Source of the DNA: Ottelia alismoides
Lineage: Eukaryota > Streptophyta > Magnoliopsida > Alismatales > Hydrocharitaceae
Direction: 5' to 3'
NCBI GenBank assembly: GCA_037367405.1
Contig: JAZKJV010002323.1
Location: forward strand, 186,001-250,000
Length of the DNA: 64,000 nucleotides
The notes under the pieces were generated by a model. It was not told the DNA's origin. It worked only from the letters and a program-made list of their open reading frames with translations, and made no database searches. Below are positions 30,510-42,729 of this stretch, one piece after another. A program made the position numbers and the translations under genes. The stretch's first letter is position 1, and the number at the start of each line of letters is the position of its first letter.

Positions 30510-31440
30510 TAAAATAGATAATAAGTTCTTTTTGACATATAGAGCATAGATATATTCTCATAAAGGAGTCTTCCACTAGAAAGTGGTAGGCTATGGATTT
30601 CAATGGCAACCAATAAAATAGTTGTATAAAATATTTTTTGGATGATTATCTTCCTTTGTTCCATTTCTCCAATCTTCTTAAAAAAATGCAACCTGTTGTA
30701 AATATGAGTAGATGTACCAGAAACAACAATCTAGCTGCATTATCATCATATGGACAAGTTGGTTTGAATGATTAAAATAGATGTATTACCTGCGATTGAT
30801 TACACTTGTCCTTCTCTAAGGACTTCATGTACTCTAAAGAATGGGGCTTCCATTGTTCGGGCATGATACAGTAATGGCTAGTATATGCCTTATTAGATGT
30901 CAGACGTGTAGAAGAAATAGAAGTTTGGCCGACACCTTAACTTTTCTTCTCATTGTTGTGGATTGAACTCTTCCAAGATACTTGTTTCCTACGAGCATCC
31001 ATTTGACAAGTGAAACCATTACAGAGATAGAGGGGTTCTCCATTTTGATTGCATCCCCAATGTACTTCAACATAGAGCGTTTGTAACCTTCAACTTGTTC
31101 ATTTGAAATTAAGCTAATAAATCTGACTAGGGCAAAGATAACATAATAAAGTTAGTTTGAGAATTGACATCTATCTCGACTTTTAAGGTCTTAAGGTAGA
31201 TAGATGCCCAAACATTTTGGGCACATTTTATCTCACAGAGCTTCCTCCACGCATCTTATAGTGAATAATGTCCTTCGTGATGTTATAACATTGATATAAT
31301 TCACATCATCAAACATCTCCTTCAAATTGAGGACAATATCATCAGTGAATCCCATAATAACATGTTGCTTCTCAAGCATATTCAATAGACATCCAAGAAT
31401 GTAGCAATGTATGAGCACATGGTTGTTGTCCCACTTCTTG
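30510..31440 (-). pseudogene. Ty1/copia gag, zinc knuckle and protease-region remnant
   Basis: On the minus strand the block HVLIHCYILGCLLNMLEKQH and NLKEMF (31418-31300) matches the copia gag (UBN2-type) RCYIL...NLKEMF region. Farther on, CHYCIMPEQWKPHSLEYMK (about 30870-30820) looks like a decayed CHHCGKPGHWKRNCPKYL zinc knuckle, and IHSLPLSSGRLLYENISMLY (30640-30550) resembles the segment before the copia integrase. Many stops. It runs opposite to the copia RT remnants to its left, so it is a different insertion. It is cut at about 30505 by the LINE tail. Confidence 0.6.
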
Positions 31441-32623
31441 TTGAATTGACATTCCTCATTATTTTAAGGTACAACATACTTTACACTTGAGGACACGTAT
31501 GATATACACTCTACTATAAATATGATCTTCAAATTACTGATCCAATCCAAATAATTTGATAATGTCAACTAATTGACTTCAGATAATTTGTTGAGTAGGC
31601 TAAGTATCACTATATGAAATGATGATAATTTGCTTTTTAGAAAAACTTTATTAAGAAAATTTTAAAACAAATGTGCCTCACTTTTTAAATATTTTGAAAG
31701 TAAATTCCCTCTCTATCTTACAAAATGGGAGGCACGTCGGCCTATATACCTCAAGCGGGATCAGAGATCTCCTTTCCACTTTAATCACACCATAATTATA
31801 TGGGAAAAATAATTATAATAATAGAAGTGGAAACGTTTCAGCCTCACATGTACGACTTGTGTTCCCAATGGTTCAATCTTTAATATTCATGCCTACCACC
31901 AGAAGGTGTACACTGACATGATATTAATCAAACAAATCAGTAATGAGCATAATGTTACTCTATGAACAATCCAAGAGTGCCCCCATAATAAGAGGATAGT
32001 TAATGGAGTCCCTACATTCACATTCCATTCTTTTCAAGAAACGAAACGATCTAGTTCATGCACTCTTGTACAACAGAGCTCGGACTTCACAGGGGGTGAC
32101 TCTTAGGCACAAGCACGGGCGATGATAGCCTTCGTAATGATGGAGGACCTTTAATCATACAATGACTTAATTCATTTAATGTTTCAATTTATAAAAGATT
32201 ATAGGAAAGTTTGTCATACTAGGATGATCAAAACTTTTTTGAAGAAGAAAATCACCAACTTTATCGTATTAAATGATGATTAATCTCAACCACATCTAAA
32301 CTTGCATGGTGTTCTAATCTTTTAAGGAAGTCTCTTATTGTAGGTTTGATTCTATGAAAGCTACTTGCGCGAGCGCAATGATGAGACATGTGTCTCCCAT
32401 GGAATCAAGATATTTCTCTTTTTTTTCTTCTCTCCACAACACCCAAGGGAATATATAGAAATATCTACTTTCTCCTCACAATAAGCATTTTCATATGAAG
32501 TTCCCCTCTCCAGCGTGCACGTTGAGACCAGGGACATGGGCTTCCCCCTCGAGATCTAGGAGAACCAACAGTGGAGAGGGACATAGATATGGGGGATTGA
32601 GTGTGGATCCTCTGTTGCAGTGA

Positions 32624-32695
32624 TGTAGTGTTGTAATGCACTACAGTCGCTCGGTCGAGCATGATCGAGTGGTTGTAGTGCATTACAGCACTACA
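32624..32695. repeat. Hairpin with 22-bp arms and 28-nt loop
   Basis: Arms at 32624-32645 and 32674-32695 are complementary at 21 of 22 positions. The flanks can extend pairing (CCTCT against AGAGG). Confidence 0.8.
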
Positions 32696-32759
32696 GCAGG
32701 AGAGGTTGGTGACAATGAGGATAGGTTGAGAGTCCTTGAGGGACTAGGGTGGTCATTCA

Positions 32760-32780
32760 CCCTCTCTTATATAGAGAGGG
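32760..32780. repeat. Perfect 8-bp stem hairpin around TATAT
   Basis: CCCTCTCT and AGAGAGGG flank TATAT. It could be a TATA element in a hairpin. Confidence 0.6.
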
Positions 32781-33137
32781 CAGGTTCTACCAAGTTAATT
32801 GGAGTCAACCCTTTATTATATGGTATGATTTTACTTGGTAGAATAATTGAACATTGATTTAGATGAATTAGATTCATTAAAATATATTATTTGTATTCAC
32901 AGAAATTATTTATTTGTTAAATTTCAATCGAACTTACACATCAGAAACTTGAGTCAATGATAGAAGGATATGTCTATCTTATTATCTTACTTCGATTTCT
33001 TAGCTATAGTAATATTATGGAGAACACTATCCACGATTTATGAGAATCCAATTCTCATGATCTCATCATGATTCGATCATGAGTAAATATACTGACACAT
33101 GACTCGAAAATCAAAATTTTGGATATGGGTTTTGCAG

Positions 33138-33142
33138 ATATG
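33138..33142. other. Left target-site duplication ATATG of the composite
   Basis: ATATG immediately precedes the left LTR and recurs immediately after the right LTR at 63914-63918. Confidence 0.85.
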
Positions 33143-35350
33143 TGATGAGTCGTCCGATGGACTAAGGTAAATATATCACTAAGGTCGTTGCGACCTCAGT
33201 CACTCGGGGCTCAGAGCTCAATCAAGAAAACAAAATCAGACCACAAATCAAGAAGACAAAAATCAATGAAAGCCAAAATAGGGGTCCTGCTATGTGATTA
33301 ACCTGGTATAGCACCCAGGGTCGGTCTCAGGGAGCACGAGTTGGCCTCACGGCCAACGAAGTAGTCAGAATATAAAAGAAGATAAAAATAAGTATTTTTG
33401 GTGGTTTTTAATTATTTTTATATTTTTTGGATTTTTAATAATAAAGGAAAATAGGAAAAAGATAAAATCAAGCACAATCAGCAATTTATTTAAACACTCT
33501 AAAAAGATCCAAAAATTCAAACAAAAATATTTTTATGTTTTATAGGTTTTTTACTGTTTTTGGTGAATTTTTGAGATTTTTATGATTTTTATGTAATTTT
33601 CTAAAAATCAAAGAAGGCAAAAACAGTGGGCTACTGTCCAGCCAGGCTTCAAAGGCCATGAAAAGTATCAAATGGTCCTATAACAGCCTGGCGGTAATTT
33701 TTATGAAAAATACAAATAAAAGGAAATTTTAGAAAAAGAGTTTATTATTTTTTGAGTTTTCTACATTTTTTCAAATTTTTATAAGTTTTTAAGTGTTTTT
33801 TAAATTTTTAAGGTTTTCTATATCCAAAAATAACCAAAAATGCACAGAAAATCAAATACACCAAAACTAACAAATATTAATTTTTTTAGAATTTTTAAAA
33901 GGGTTCTAATATTTTTTATGATTTTCTAATCTGGACAGGGGCAAAAATGGCTGTTTTTTAATTTTTTAAAAATAGCAAAACATCTCAAAAATGTACCAAA
34001 TTTTTGGAGAAAATTTTACACAGTGGCAGGAGGGGCCAGTTGTCCAATTTTCACGTGATTTGGACTTAATTTGATATTTTATTTAATTAGCACAAGGTCT
34101 CACAGTGCATAAGGACCTATACGTAATAAAAATAATTGCAGGGGCTTAATCTTAACAAATCCAGAAAGGTTGGGGCCCCTCATGCAAAAACTCCAAGTTC
34201 TCACGCGTGGCGCACGTGTACTGGGCACGGAGGGACCTAGATGTAAGAAAACTTAATTCCAGGGGCTTATTAGCAACACGTGCTAAAAGCTAGGGAATAA
34301 GTTGCAAAATACCCAACTAATTCAGCACATGTTGAATAAAATCATTTACAGGGGTATGGATGCAAATATCAGAAAATAAATTTCATTCCATAACACACAG
34401 AAACTACAAGCCCATATAATGTAATTTTTCCAAAAAGCACATGATGAAGCACGTGTATCACACAGGCAGGGACGAAAATGTAAATACCGGAAATATTAAG
34501 GTCCTAAGTGAAATATGTCCAAGAGCGAAAATTAATTTATTAAACTAAACTAGAACAACCAGAAACTGCAGGGGTGTGGGTGCAATTACCCAGCCGAGGC
34601 GCGTGCTGGGGCACGTGAGGTGCCAGATGTCGAGGCGGGAGTGGCTGCTGATGTGTGGCTCTGGTGCAGATGCCTGGACGATCCAACGATGGGGGCAATC
34701 GAGCGAACGTGGGCGGCACGTGTCCGTCAGACCACGATCTGACGATCTGACATCGCAGAGGATGGATGGCGAGGATGATATCTGGAGCGGCTAGTGAATC
34801 CGACGGCTGGTGGTGGATGAGGAAGAACTCCTCCCAGATGAGGTTCTCCGGCTCGCCGGAGGAGATCCAGCAAGCCGATGAACGATCGGGGAAGCGGGTC
34901 CTGCTCGCGATGGCTGTCCGCATCGGGTGGTCACCTCCGATGAAGCATCCAACGGTCAGATCATCCGACGAGGGGCGAGCGACCTAGAGGAGCTCCGGAG
35001 AAGGTCTGAAAGCTCGTCCAAGGGGGGTATCTGCTCCTTATTTACCTGCAGAAGAAAGGTCTCGCTTGGAGGAGTGCTCCAGCAAGGGTTATTCGCAAAA
35101 TAGACGAAAGAAGCGACGTGGGGGGGCGGTTGCAAGCTCTAGTGAAGGCGGTGGAAGGAGCTCAGCTCGATCCTGACTCAGGTAGTCAAGACCGAGATGA
35201 TCAGATCGTGGAGGAGGGATGGCGATGACTCGGCTAGGGTATCGGTACGGGTAGGGGGGGACTGGCGGAGCTCCGGCCACTTGGGCGGAGCTGGTGGAGC
35301 GAAACGACGAAAATCTAAATGGACGATGAATAGAAGGGATTCGGGTCTAC

Positions 35351-37988
35351 TGAAGGATATGGTTTGATCCTCAAGTGCATCACGGAAGCGTGTGCGTCGT
35401 ATCGAATACGACGAGGAGCGACTAGTCGGACTACTTGCTCAATGCAGCAGAATTTAAAAAATTTTATACGACGAAACCACATGATCCAAGAACACTTCTT
35501 GAATCGTTTCGTCTAAACCACAAACAAGTAGTAGGATTACCTCTTGAAGCGTGGTTGCGATCGAGTCTCTAAACGAAGAGATCTCCTGTCTCAAGTCCGA
35601 TCAGACGGAGGAGACGCTTGCGAGCGCGGGGATGAACCGCGTGCTTCTCGCAATCCATGTTGATGATCCAAGCGGCGGATCTCCTGATCTCGACACACGA
35701 GATCCGACGTCTTCTTCACGAGCGAGGCGCACCGAAGGAGACAGAGGTCCACGAGCAGAAGAACGGGCAGCATAACGACGATGCTGCGGCGATGGAGAAC
35801 CTCTCCATGGCATCCATGGTGGACAGCCATGAGAGGGAGAGAGAGGGCTGACGTCTAGAGAGAGAGAGAGAGATGCTTCTCAAGCATTATGTGTAAAGAG
35901 AGAGCATGGGTATGCCTCTCTATTTATAGGGTTTTGGGATCCATGGATCTCAATCCATGGGCCAACACAAATCCAATGGCTCTCATTGATTGTGTTTCTT
36001 TTAATGGCTAAGATTTGTGTTGGTAAAACCAACAACAATTAATTTAATTTAATTTAAATTAAATCTATGTTGATAAATCAACACAATTTAATCACAAAAT
36101 TAAATCATCAATACATGGAGATAATGAAAGGAGAGAAAGCCTCCTTCCATGTGGAGAGGGGGGACGGCCTCCCTTTCCTAATGGGAGTGGTGGCTGTTCA
36201 CCCTCCTCCATTAGGAAGGTGGCTATTTCTTCTTTTATGTAATCTCCATTATTTGCAACAACTTATATCGTAAATTATTCTACAAAAATAATTCACAATT
36301 ATTTTGTAGACATTGCAGTCTTGCCATTGAAAAATTTGTGAATCATATTCACAACCCAAAAACAAAATGTAAATTACATTTTCAATTCAATGTCCAATGT
36401 GAATCCAATTCACATTAACATTTAATTAACAAATGTAAATTACAAATAACTCTCTCTTATATATTATAAATCATATGTATAATATGTATGACTAATATGG
36501 ATATTTCTATCCACATTATTCATATCCATGATATTAAATCACATTTAATCATCTTGGATCTCTATTCTCTTGTTCTCAAATAACATGAATCATATTCACA
36601 TTATTTACATCTTTGATAATCAAATCATATTTAATTATCTAAGACAACTCTCTATATAATATGAATCGAATTCATATTAATCATGATAATTAAATCACAT
36701 TTAATTATCCATTTCCTCAATGCTCGGATACACAAATCAACAATAGAATTATCCATGAACTCTTTCAAGGATAATGCGCTTTCTCCGCAGATACTTGGAG
36801 ATAAGGACAGGGTGATTGTAATGTTCCACGTATAGTGACATGGATATTGAGATCATATCTCAAATCCAGATCGCGGGCCTCCCATAGATGCTTGATTAAA
36901 TCAAGACCGCAAATCTAATCTTCTCATTGCATCTGAATCATATTCAGATCAATGTCCAATAATTGGACTAAGATAAGATTACTTCTCTACTGAGAGGAGT
37001 CACTAAAATCCAGACCCGTTTCATCACTCCCTAGGAATGGAAGCGTCATGGTTAAACAATCGTTTATGATCACATCACCCTCAGGTATTCCTAATACCTG
37101 TACATCCTGCATACTGGAAGACTCAGATTAAACCTGAAGTATTGGATCAACTTTATACTGTCTACTTCAAGGTTTTATCAGTAAGTTTCTCATTCGATGA
37201 TTGGGATTCGGTATTGATCATATACTTTCCAAAAGCATATATCATACCTAGGTCTTGATCATATACTTTCCAAAAGTATATATCAAACCAACAAATTCAG
37301 TCAAGCTTCCAAAGCGAGACGACCGTGCGCACGGAATTTGATTCTTCCCAATATCTCATGAGTGAGCTCATGTCTTCCGGTTCAGTAGTGAACCTGTATG
37401 ATCCCTTTGAGAGATCGTATTACTCATATGTCCTTATATGCACGCCTGCGCGCCGGTGTATAGACCTTGATTAGGTCATCAACCTATTGGTCTGCCAAAT
37501 GTACATACTCAGACATATAGTAACACATCTGTCTCCGGTCAAAGGATGTGTGCCTATATCATGACAGCATATGATATAGGATATTGGTTATCTCGATCTC
37601 GTTAAGTCAACTCTTTGACCTAACTAATCTGACACCTCCGAATCTCTATTCCTATGCAGAGGACTTGCATCAAGAAGTCGATCAGATATCAGCCTAACTG
37701 AGAAAGGATTGCCATCTCCTACTCAGGCTGGAGATCATCTCTTAATAATCATTTGACGGTGCTTGATGAGTCCTCAATCTAACTCATTAGATATTCATCT
37801 AAGCACCAGCCTCTATGATTCAATAATTGAATCAACAGCTGTATGATCATTAAGATGGCCATGGTATATAACCCTAATTGCACTAAGGGACCTATTATGC
37901 AAACTATGTACTCTTTATTTCAGATTAAGGAGTGAATTGCAATAACATTTATTGCTTAATGGCTCGCCGTGGGCTCGCATGTCCAACA
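35351..37988 (-). repeat. Solo LTR (2638 bp) of an unrelated retrotransposon inserted in the left LTR
   Basis: The insert begins TG and ends CA and is flanked by TCTAC on both sides (35346-35350 and 37989-37993); the uninterrupted site is seen in the other two LTRs. On the minus strand it starts TGTTGGACATGCGAG. A TATA box (CCTATAAATAG, 35919-35929) precedes a (GA)n tract at 35855-35873. It has an internal duplication around CATATACTTTCCAAAAG (37219-37290). No internal region adjoins it, so it is a solo LTR. Its superfamily is not resolved; Ty1/copia is possible. Confidence 0.85.
35918..35930 (-). promoter_or_regulatory. TATA box of the inserted solo LTR
   Basis: The minus strand reads CCCTATAAATAGAGAGG, a strong plant TATA context. 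Confidence 0.6.
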
Positions 37989-38245
37989 TCTACCTGATGA
38001 CGGGAGCCGACTGGGGATGAGCTCAGGAAGCTATAGGCCATCGCCTCGAAGGGTCGTCGGAACCCAAGGCTAGGGCGCAGCTCGCGGCGGCGCACGGCGA
38101 CAGATGTCACCGGATCAGTGGTGCAGACGTCCTCTCCTCTCTTCGACACCACCCTCGCAATGTTGTCACTCGGAGGAAGGGGATGGAGGTCCTGGGACGA
38201 AGGAGTAGCGCCATATATAGAGTGGAATGGTGGCTGGAGTTGGAG

Positions 38246-38254
38246 CTATATACT
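38246..38254 (-). promoter_or_regulatory. TATA box, left composite LTR
   Basis: AGTATATAG on the minus strand is followed by CTCCAACTCC, conserved in all three composite LTRs. Confidence 0.55.
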
Positions 38255-39458
38255 CCTGCAGGTCCGAGAAGAAGGGAAAGGTCCGGCTTGGTGAAGCACG
38301 GACCCCTAGGCAAAAGCTCGGGCGAAGGTCTCGGATCTACAGGGAACAATTGGAGCCTGGGGTTTGGGTAGTTGGTGATCGGATCGAGCGGAGAAAAAGG
38401 TGAGAAATCGGGTCAGATGTCCAGATCCGTGAGAAGAGGGTCCGTGGGGGAGAGTTGATCGGGGGTCAACAATCCCCCGTGGACCAATAAGAATGCAGCT
38501 TTTATTAAATACTTGGAAATTCAATATAAAATATTAAATGACTTATTTTCGAAAAACTTAAAACATGAAAAATGTTTATTTTTTTAAATTATTTTTTAGT
38601 GATTTTTATTTATTTTTTTGAAATATAATTTAGGTATTTACAAAATATTATTATTATATACATGCATATACATATGTATTTTTTATTTTTGATTTTTTAT
38701 TATTTATTTTTATACAATTTATTCCAATTTTACATTTTACTTATTTATAGAATAAAATTTAGAATAATAGGGTATTTTTATTAATTATTTACAAGGGTGA
38801 AATAAATACTTTTATTTATATACATACATGGTATATATACAAGGTGGACTTTGATTTTTATTTTATTTCTTTTTAATTTTTTTTTTCATTTTTCTAATTT
38901 TTATTTTATTTTTTTACATCATGAAATGTGGAATTTGAAAATATTTTTATTAGATTTTAATTATTTATTTGCAAGGTGATAATAAATAGGTGAGTGGTTC
39001 TTTGTACATGGCATACATACAATGATGAAGGGAATTTTTATTTATTTTTATTTTTGTTTTGTTTTTCCCAATTTTATTTTGATTTTATATTCACAAATAT
39101 ATACAAATAAATAAGCACACATTTTTATTTTAAATAAGAAGAAAATAATTTTTATTTATTTTCAGGTATATGTACAAACACATGAGCTTCCCTATCTCTC
39201 TCTACTTGGGATCTTTTGCGGTCAGGCCCATGCTGAGCCCTCCCTTGGGATTAGGTCGCTCAATATTTATTCTAAATATCACCCTCTTTTTCTTTTATTT
39301 CTTTATTCTTTTATTTATGCACAAAAACATGCTAAATATGCATATTTACACAATGCATGCAAGATGATAATTATTGCTATTTACACCTATCTACATGTGT
39401 TTGCATAGGTTTTGTAGCTAAAATAAAATAATAAAGAGTGATGAATGGGTATTCATCA

Positions 39459-39473
39459 TCCCCTATACTTAAC
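39459..39473 (-). promoter_or_regulatory. Polypurine tract, internal region 1
   Basis: GTTAAGTATAGGGGA on the minus strand abuts the LTR start. The G run is shorter than in element A. Confidence 0.75.
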
Positions 39474-39692
39474 TTTTATAGTCCCTTAGCAAACACTTAT
39501 TTGAAAAAGAAGTGAAAAAGGAAAAAGAAAAAGAAAAAGAGTAGAAAAGCATGGATTAATGCTGATTATTAAACTAGCCTTCATTAAATTGAAATATGGA
39601 ACTCGATCAGATCTTTGGATTATTAATGTGTCGGAACCTTATTTGGACTTAAGTTTAAAACTCAACAGTCTCTAAGATCCACTAATCTATGG

Positions 39693-39971
39693 TCAAGACT
39701 CCTCAATAATCCATATCAGAACAAGTCTACATACACAAACCCTGAAGACTATGAATCTTTCCTTGTACAGTGTATGTGAAGTATAGATCTTCACCTTAGA
39801 AGTAGCAACTTGACAACCTCCCCAACAAGGTAACTCTGTGACCCCAATCTGGCCACTCTTTCCTTGAGGAGCGGGGTATTCCCTTCTAAGTTCAAGTTCA
39901 ACCGGCTCAAGAAGAGGGGGAAGAAGAGAATGGACCATGGCCAGTGTAGCCATGTATCCTTGGGAGCTCAA
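39693..39971 (-). CDS. Small sense ORF, copy in internal region 1
   Basis: This 92-codon ORF contains the SLLPPLLEPVELELRREYP block also found in element A (7421-7642). An in-frame ATG is present before ATLAM. The residues after about 60 diverge between copies, so only the first part is shared. The function is unknown, and it may be non-coding. Confidence 0.3.
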   Translation of the reverse strand: MSSQGYMATLAMVHSLLPPLLEPVELELRREYPAPQGKSGQIGVTELPCWGGCQVATSKVKIYTSHTLYKERFIVFRVCVCRLVLIWIIEES

Positions 39972-40171
39972 CCAGTGTAGCTAAGTCTCCATGCTGCAAG
40001 CTACATAAGATGGAACATGAATCTCAAGCTTTGCTTATTGCACTATACACATACTCCGGTGGGATTATCATTTTCTGTCAGACCCACCACTTTTTTGGAG
40101 TTATTTTCTTTTTGCATTTTTTTCAAGTGCATCTGTACAAAATATTTACACGGTGCAGCATATGTACATAA

Positions 40172-40378
40172 GGAGTTTTTCCTCTTGAGCCAGTAGACTA
40201 TCCCTCTTTTGAAGCATTATTGCAACCCACAACTCCTGTCGTTAGACCTCATGGCAACCAGACCAAGTTGAGACGCACTTCCTTCACTAAAAGAAGAAGA
40301 GAGGTTCCGCCTAGAAGTACTACCCTCATATGCTACCCCAAGTCAAGGAAGACTGCCTCCTCACCACCTCATCCGTAG
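40172..40378 (+). other. Antisense conserved 68-codon segment, internal region 1
   Basis: The frame from GVFPLEPVDYPSF to SSPPHP and a TAG stop is open and differs from the element A copy at one residue. A TAA lies directly upstream and there is no Met, so it is not a simple ORF. Confidence 0.4.
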
Positions 40379-41065
40379 AGAGCTCGGTGTAAAGTGCGGG
40401 TCCAAGTCAAGCCATTGTCTATATGAGTCATGTGTGTGTTTTTAAGTGTTCTACTTAGGCTCATTGAGATGACATGTGATCATAGCCTAGTGGACTCAAA
40501 GAATTAAGTCACTATGGACCTGAAAAGCATTAACCCTAAGCCCTATAAGGTTTCTCTTATAATTAGGTGGATTAAGATCTTAATCAAGCTCTGTTTTCCA
40601 ATTTAATTCCAGGCTAGTTTAAATGTCAACTATAATCCAGGAAAAACTATACAAGTATATACAAAGATGCTATTTACACAATATTTACACATGTGCAAAA
40701 TTTTTGAAAAATATTTTGAGATCATGAATGTATGCATGAATGCAAGTTTTGCAAAATATTTACACAAATTTACACAAGGTTTTTGCAAACTTTTGATTTT
40801 CAAAACATTTTGGAAAAATTTCGTACTATATACATAATTTTGATATGAACATATTTACACACTATTTACACAAAAAGTTTTTGAAAACATTTTTACAAAA
40901 AAATAATTTGTACAATAGCTATGTGTGTGCAATAAAAGAATGTTTATTTACAAGGAAAAATTTTAAATTTTTATGGATTTTTGGATTTTTTTTAGACATT
41001 TTTATTTATTAACACACTCACACAAAGTACGAGTTATGTCTAAAGTATATATGAAATATATACAC

Positions 41066-41421
41066 ACCCCTATATACTTAGCTCGAACGATGTCCTCAGA
41101 GTCAAGAGCGATGAAGAAGACATAACTCGTGCTTAATATAGGGAAGTGAAAAGGAAGGCTATATACAAAGACGACTGAAAGAATAGAAATGCAAGAGGAT
41201 CTCGGTATTTCCCCCTATACTTAGGATCAAATAATCCTATGTATAGCAGGCTGTACACAAAGGGAAAGCCGAGCGAAGAATGTACAGGGTCTACCCCCCC
41301 ATACTTAGGGTAAAATATCCCTAAGTATAGGCAGCTAAAACAGAGGTAGAAAGAATCAAAAGAATACCCGAGAGTCCTACATCCCCCCTATACCTAGGGT
41401 AAAGTACACCCTAAGTATAGC
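41066..41421 (-). repeat. Hairpin/oligo-G array, internal region 1
   Basis: Four modules correspond to D, C, B and A of element A: about 41071-41092, 41215-41246, 41300-41331 and 41387-41420. On the minus strand each module carries a G run next to a CCTAAGTATAG-type stem. Stems keep pairing with few mismatches. Confidence 0.75.
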
Positions 41422-41585
41422 ATAATCATAAGATGAGAAAAGGGATGTGGGACTAAAGAATGAAATGATATGGACATCTGGATCTATACAGGTCGGGAGA
41501 ACAGTGATAATCAGGCGTGAGATGCAATAGATGTGAGTCAAGAGACCACATCTCACGCAAAGTGAATCGGGGCAACATCAACGAC

Positions 41586-42609
41586 CTACGGCTCGTGATC
41601 TAGATATGGCTTGAGTCGATGGTTGTTCACTCGAAAGGTACTCTCAGAAGACAACTCAGATATGTCAATACTCCCATTGTCGTGTACCTTTCTCTCCAAA
41701 TACGGTCCCTTCCATTTGCTCTGTAGCTTCCCTTGAAATAGACGAAGCCTAGCATCAAACAGCCATACTCTCTGTCCAGGCTCAAAATGCTTGTGGCTGA
41801 TATGAGAATCATGCCACTCCTTCACTCTCTCCTTGTACTATAGGTTGTTTGAGAAGGCGGTATCACGAAGCTCCTCCAAGGCTGCTAACTCTGCCCTCCT
41901 CTGATCTCCTATACTATCTGGATCCAAAAGTATATCAGTGACAGCCCAAAGTGACCTATGTCTCAACTCAACAGGTAAATGGCACAGTTTGCCATAAACG
42001 AGGTGAAAGGGAGATGTGCCCAAAGGTGCCTTGAAAGACGTCCTATATGCCCACAAGACCGAGTCCAAAAGTTGTGACCAATCCTTTCGGTTAGGGCGGA
42101 CGACTTTCTGCAATATAGTCTTGATCTCCCTGTTCGACACTTCGGCAAGACCATTCGTCTGAGGGTGGTATGGAGTGGCGACTCGATGGTCTATGCCGAA
42201 CTCGCTAGCAAGGGCCTTTACCTTGTCGTTGACGAAATGAGACCCCCGTCAGATATCAACACTCGAGGTACCCCAAACTGTGAAATGATATGCTTCCTCA
42301 AAAATTTGCAACCAGTCCTAGCATCTGCGGTTCGGGTGGGGATGGCCTCAACCCAATGACTAACATAATCCACGGCCAGCAGAATGTACTCGAATCCCTG
42401 ACTCTTAGGGAATGGACCCATGAAATCGATGCCCCATGCGTCAAAAACCTCACAGAAGTGAATGGGCTGCATCGGCATCATATCACGATGTACACAAGTG
42501 CCCATCCTCTGACAGTCAGTACACATCTTTACGAACTCATCAGAGTCCTTGAAGAGAGTAGGCCACCATAGGCCGGATTGGAGCACTTTCTGTGATGGTA
42601 CACTGGGGG
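41586..42609 (-). pseudogene. Integrase remnant of internal region 1, fused to gag
   Basis: Integrase starts abruptly in its zinc-binding domain (QKVLQSGLWWPTLFKDSDEF, CTDC) and continues through WGIDFMGPF and VLISDGG. A one-base loss near 42244 breaks the frame, and the rest follows as [13 protein letters not shown] (from 42140) and the GPY module (from 41825). A CAG to TAG change lies at 41838-41840. The Asp-Asp-Glu residues are still encoded but in different frames. It carries CVHRDMMPM where element A has CGQRDMMPM; the same variant occurs in the inverted fragment of internal region 2. Confidence 0.88.
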
Positions 42610-42695
42610 TTGCTCTGTCCAGGTGAAGGTGGTCTTGTCCTGGTCCTTGAAGAGAGTAGGCCATCATACTGGGATGACTGCTGCTGCTGCTGCTG
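42600..42695 (-). other. Patchwork deletion junction gag / INT / RT / gag / INT
   Basis: Reading the minus strand, the Gln-rich gag end passes into an INT piece (GGCCTACTCTCTTCAAGG), an RT piece (CAGGACAAGACCACCTTCAC), a gag piece (CAACCCCCAGTGTACCA) and then INT (TCACAGAAAGTGCTCC). PR, most of RT and RNaseH are lost. Confidence 0.8.
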
Positions 42696-42729
42696 GTACA
42701 TTGGGGGTTGCTGCTGCTGGTGATCTCGC

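Larger units (their letters stand above)
31441..33137. other. Unassigned AT-rich region with two hairpins
   Basis: This may include the 5' side of the copia remnant to its left, but no LTR boundary could be fixed. It contains a 22-bp stem hairpin (32624-32695) and a TATA-containing hairpin (32760-32780). ORFs are short and unconvincing. Confidence 0.5.
33143..39458 (-). repeat. Left LTR of composite (about 3.67 kb), split by a 2.6 kb insertion
   Basis: Ends TGATGA and TCATCA match the other two LTRs. Comparison with the middle LTR shows the sequence is continuous except for 35351-37988 plus a 5-bp duplication. The conserved U3 block lies at 39187-39279 and a TATA box at 38246-38254. Confidence 0.92.
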
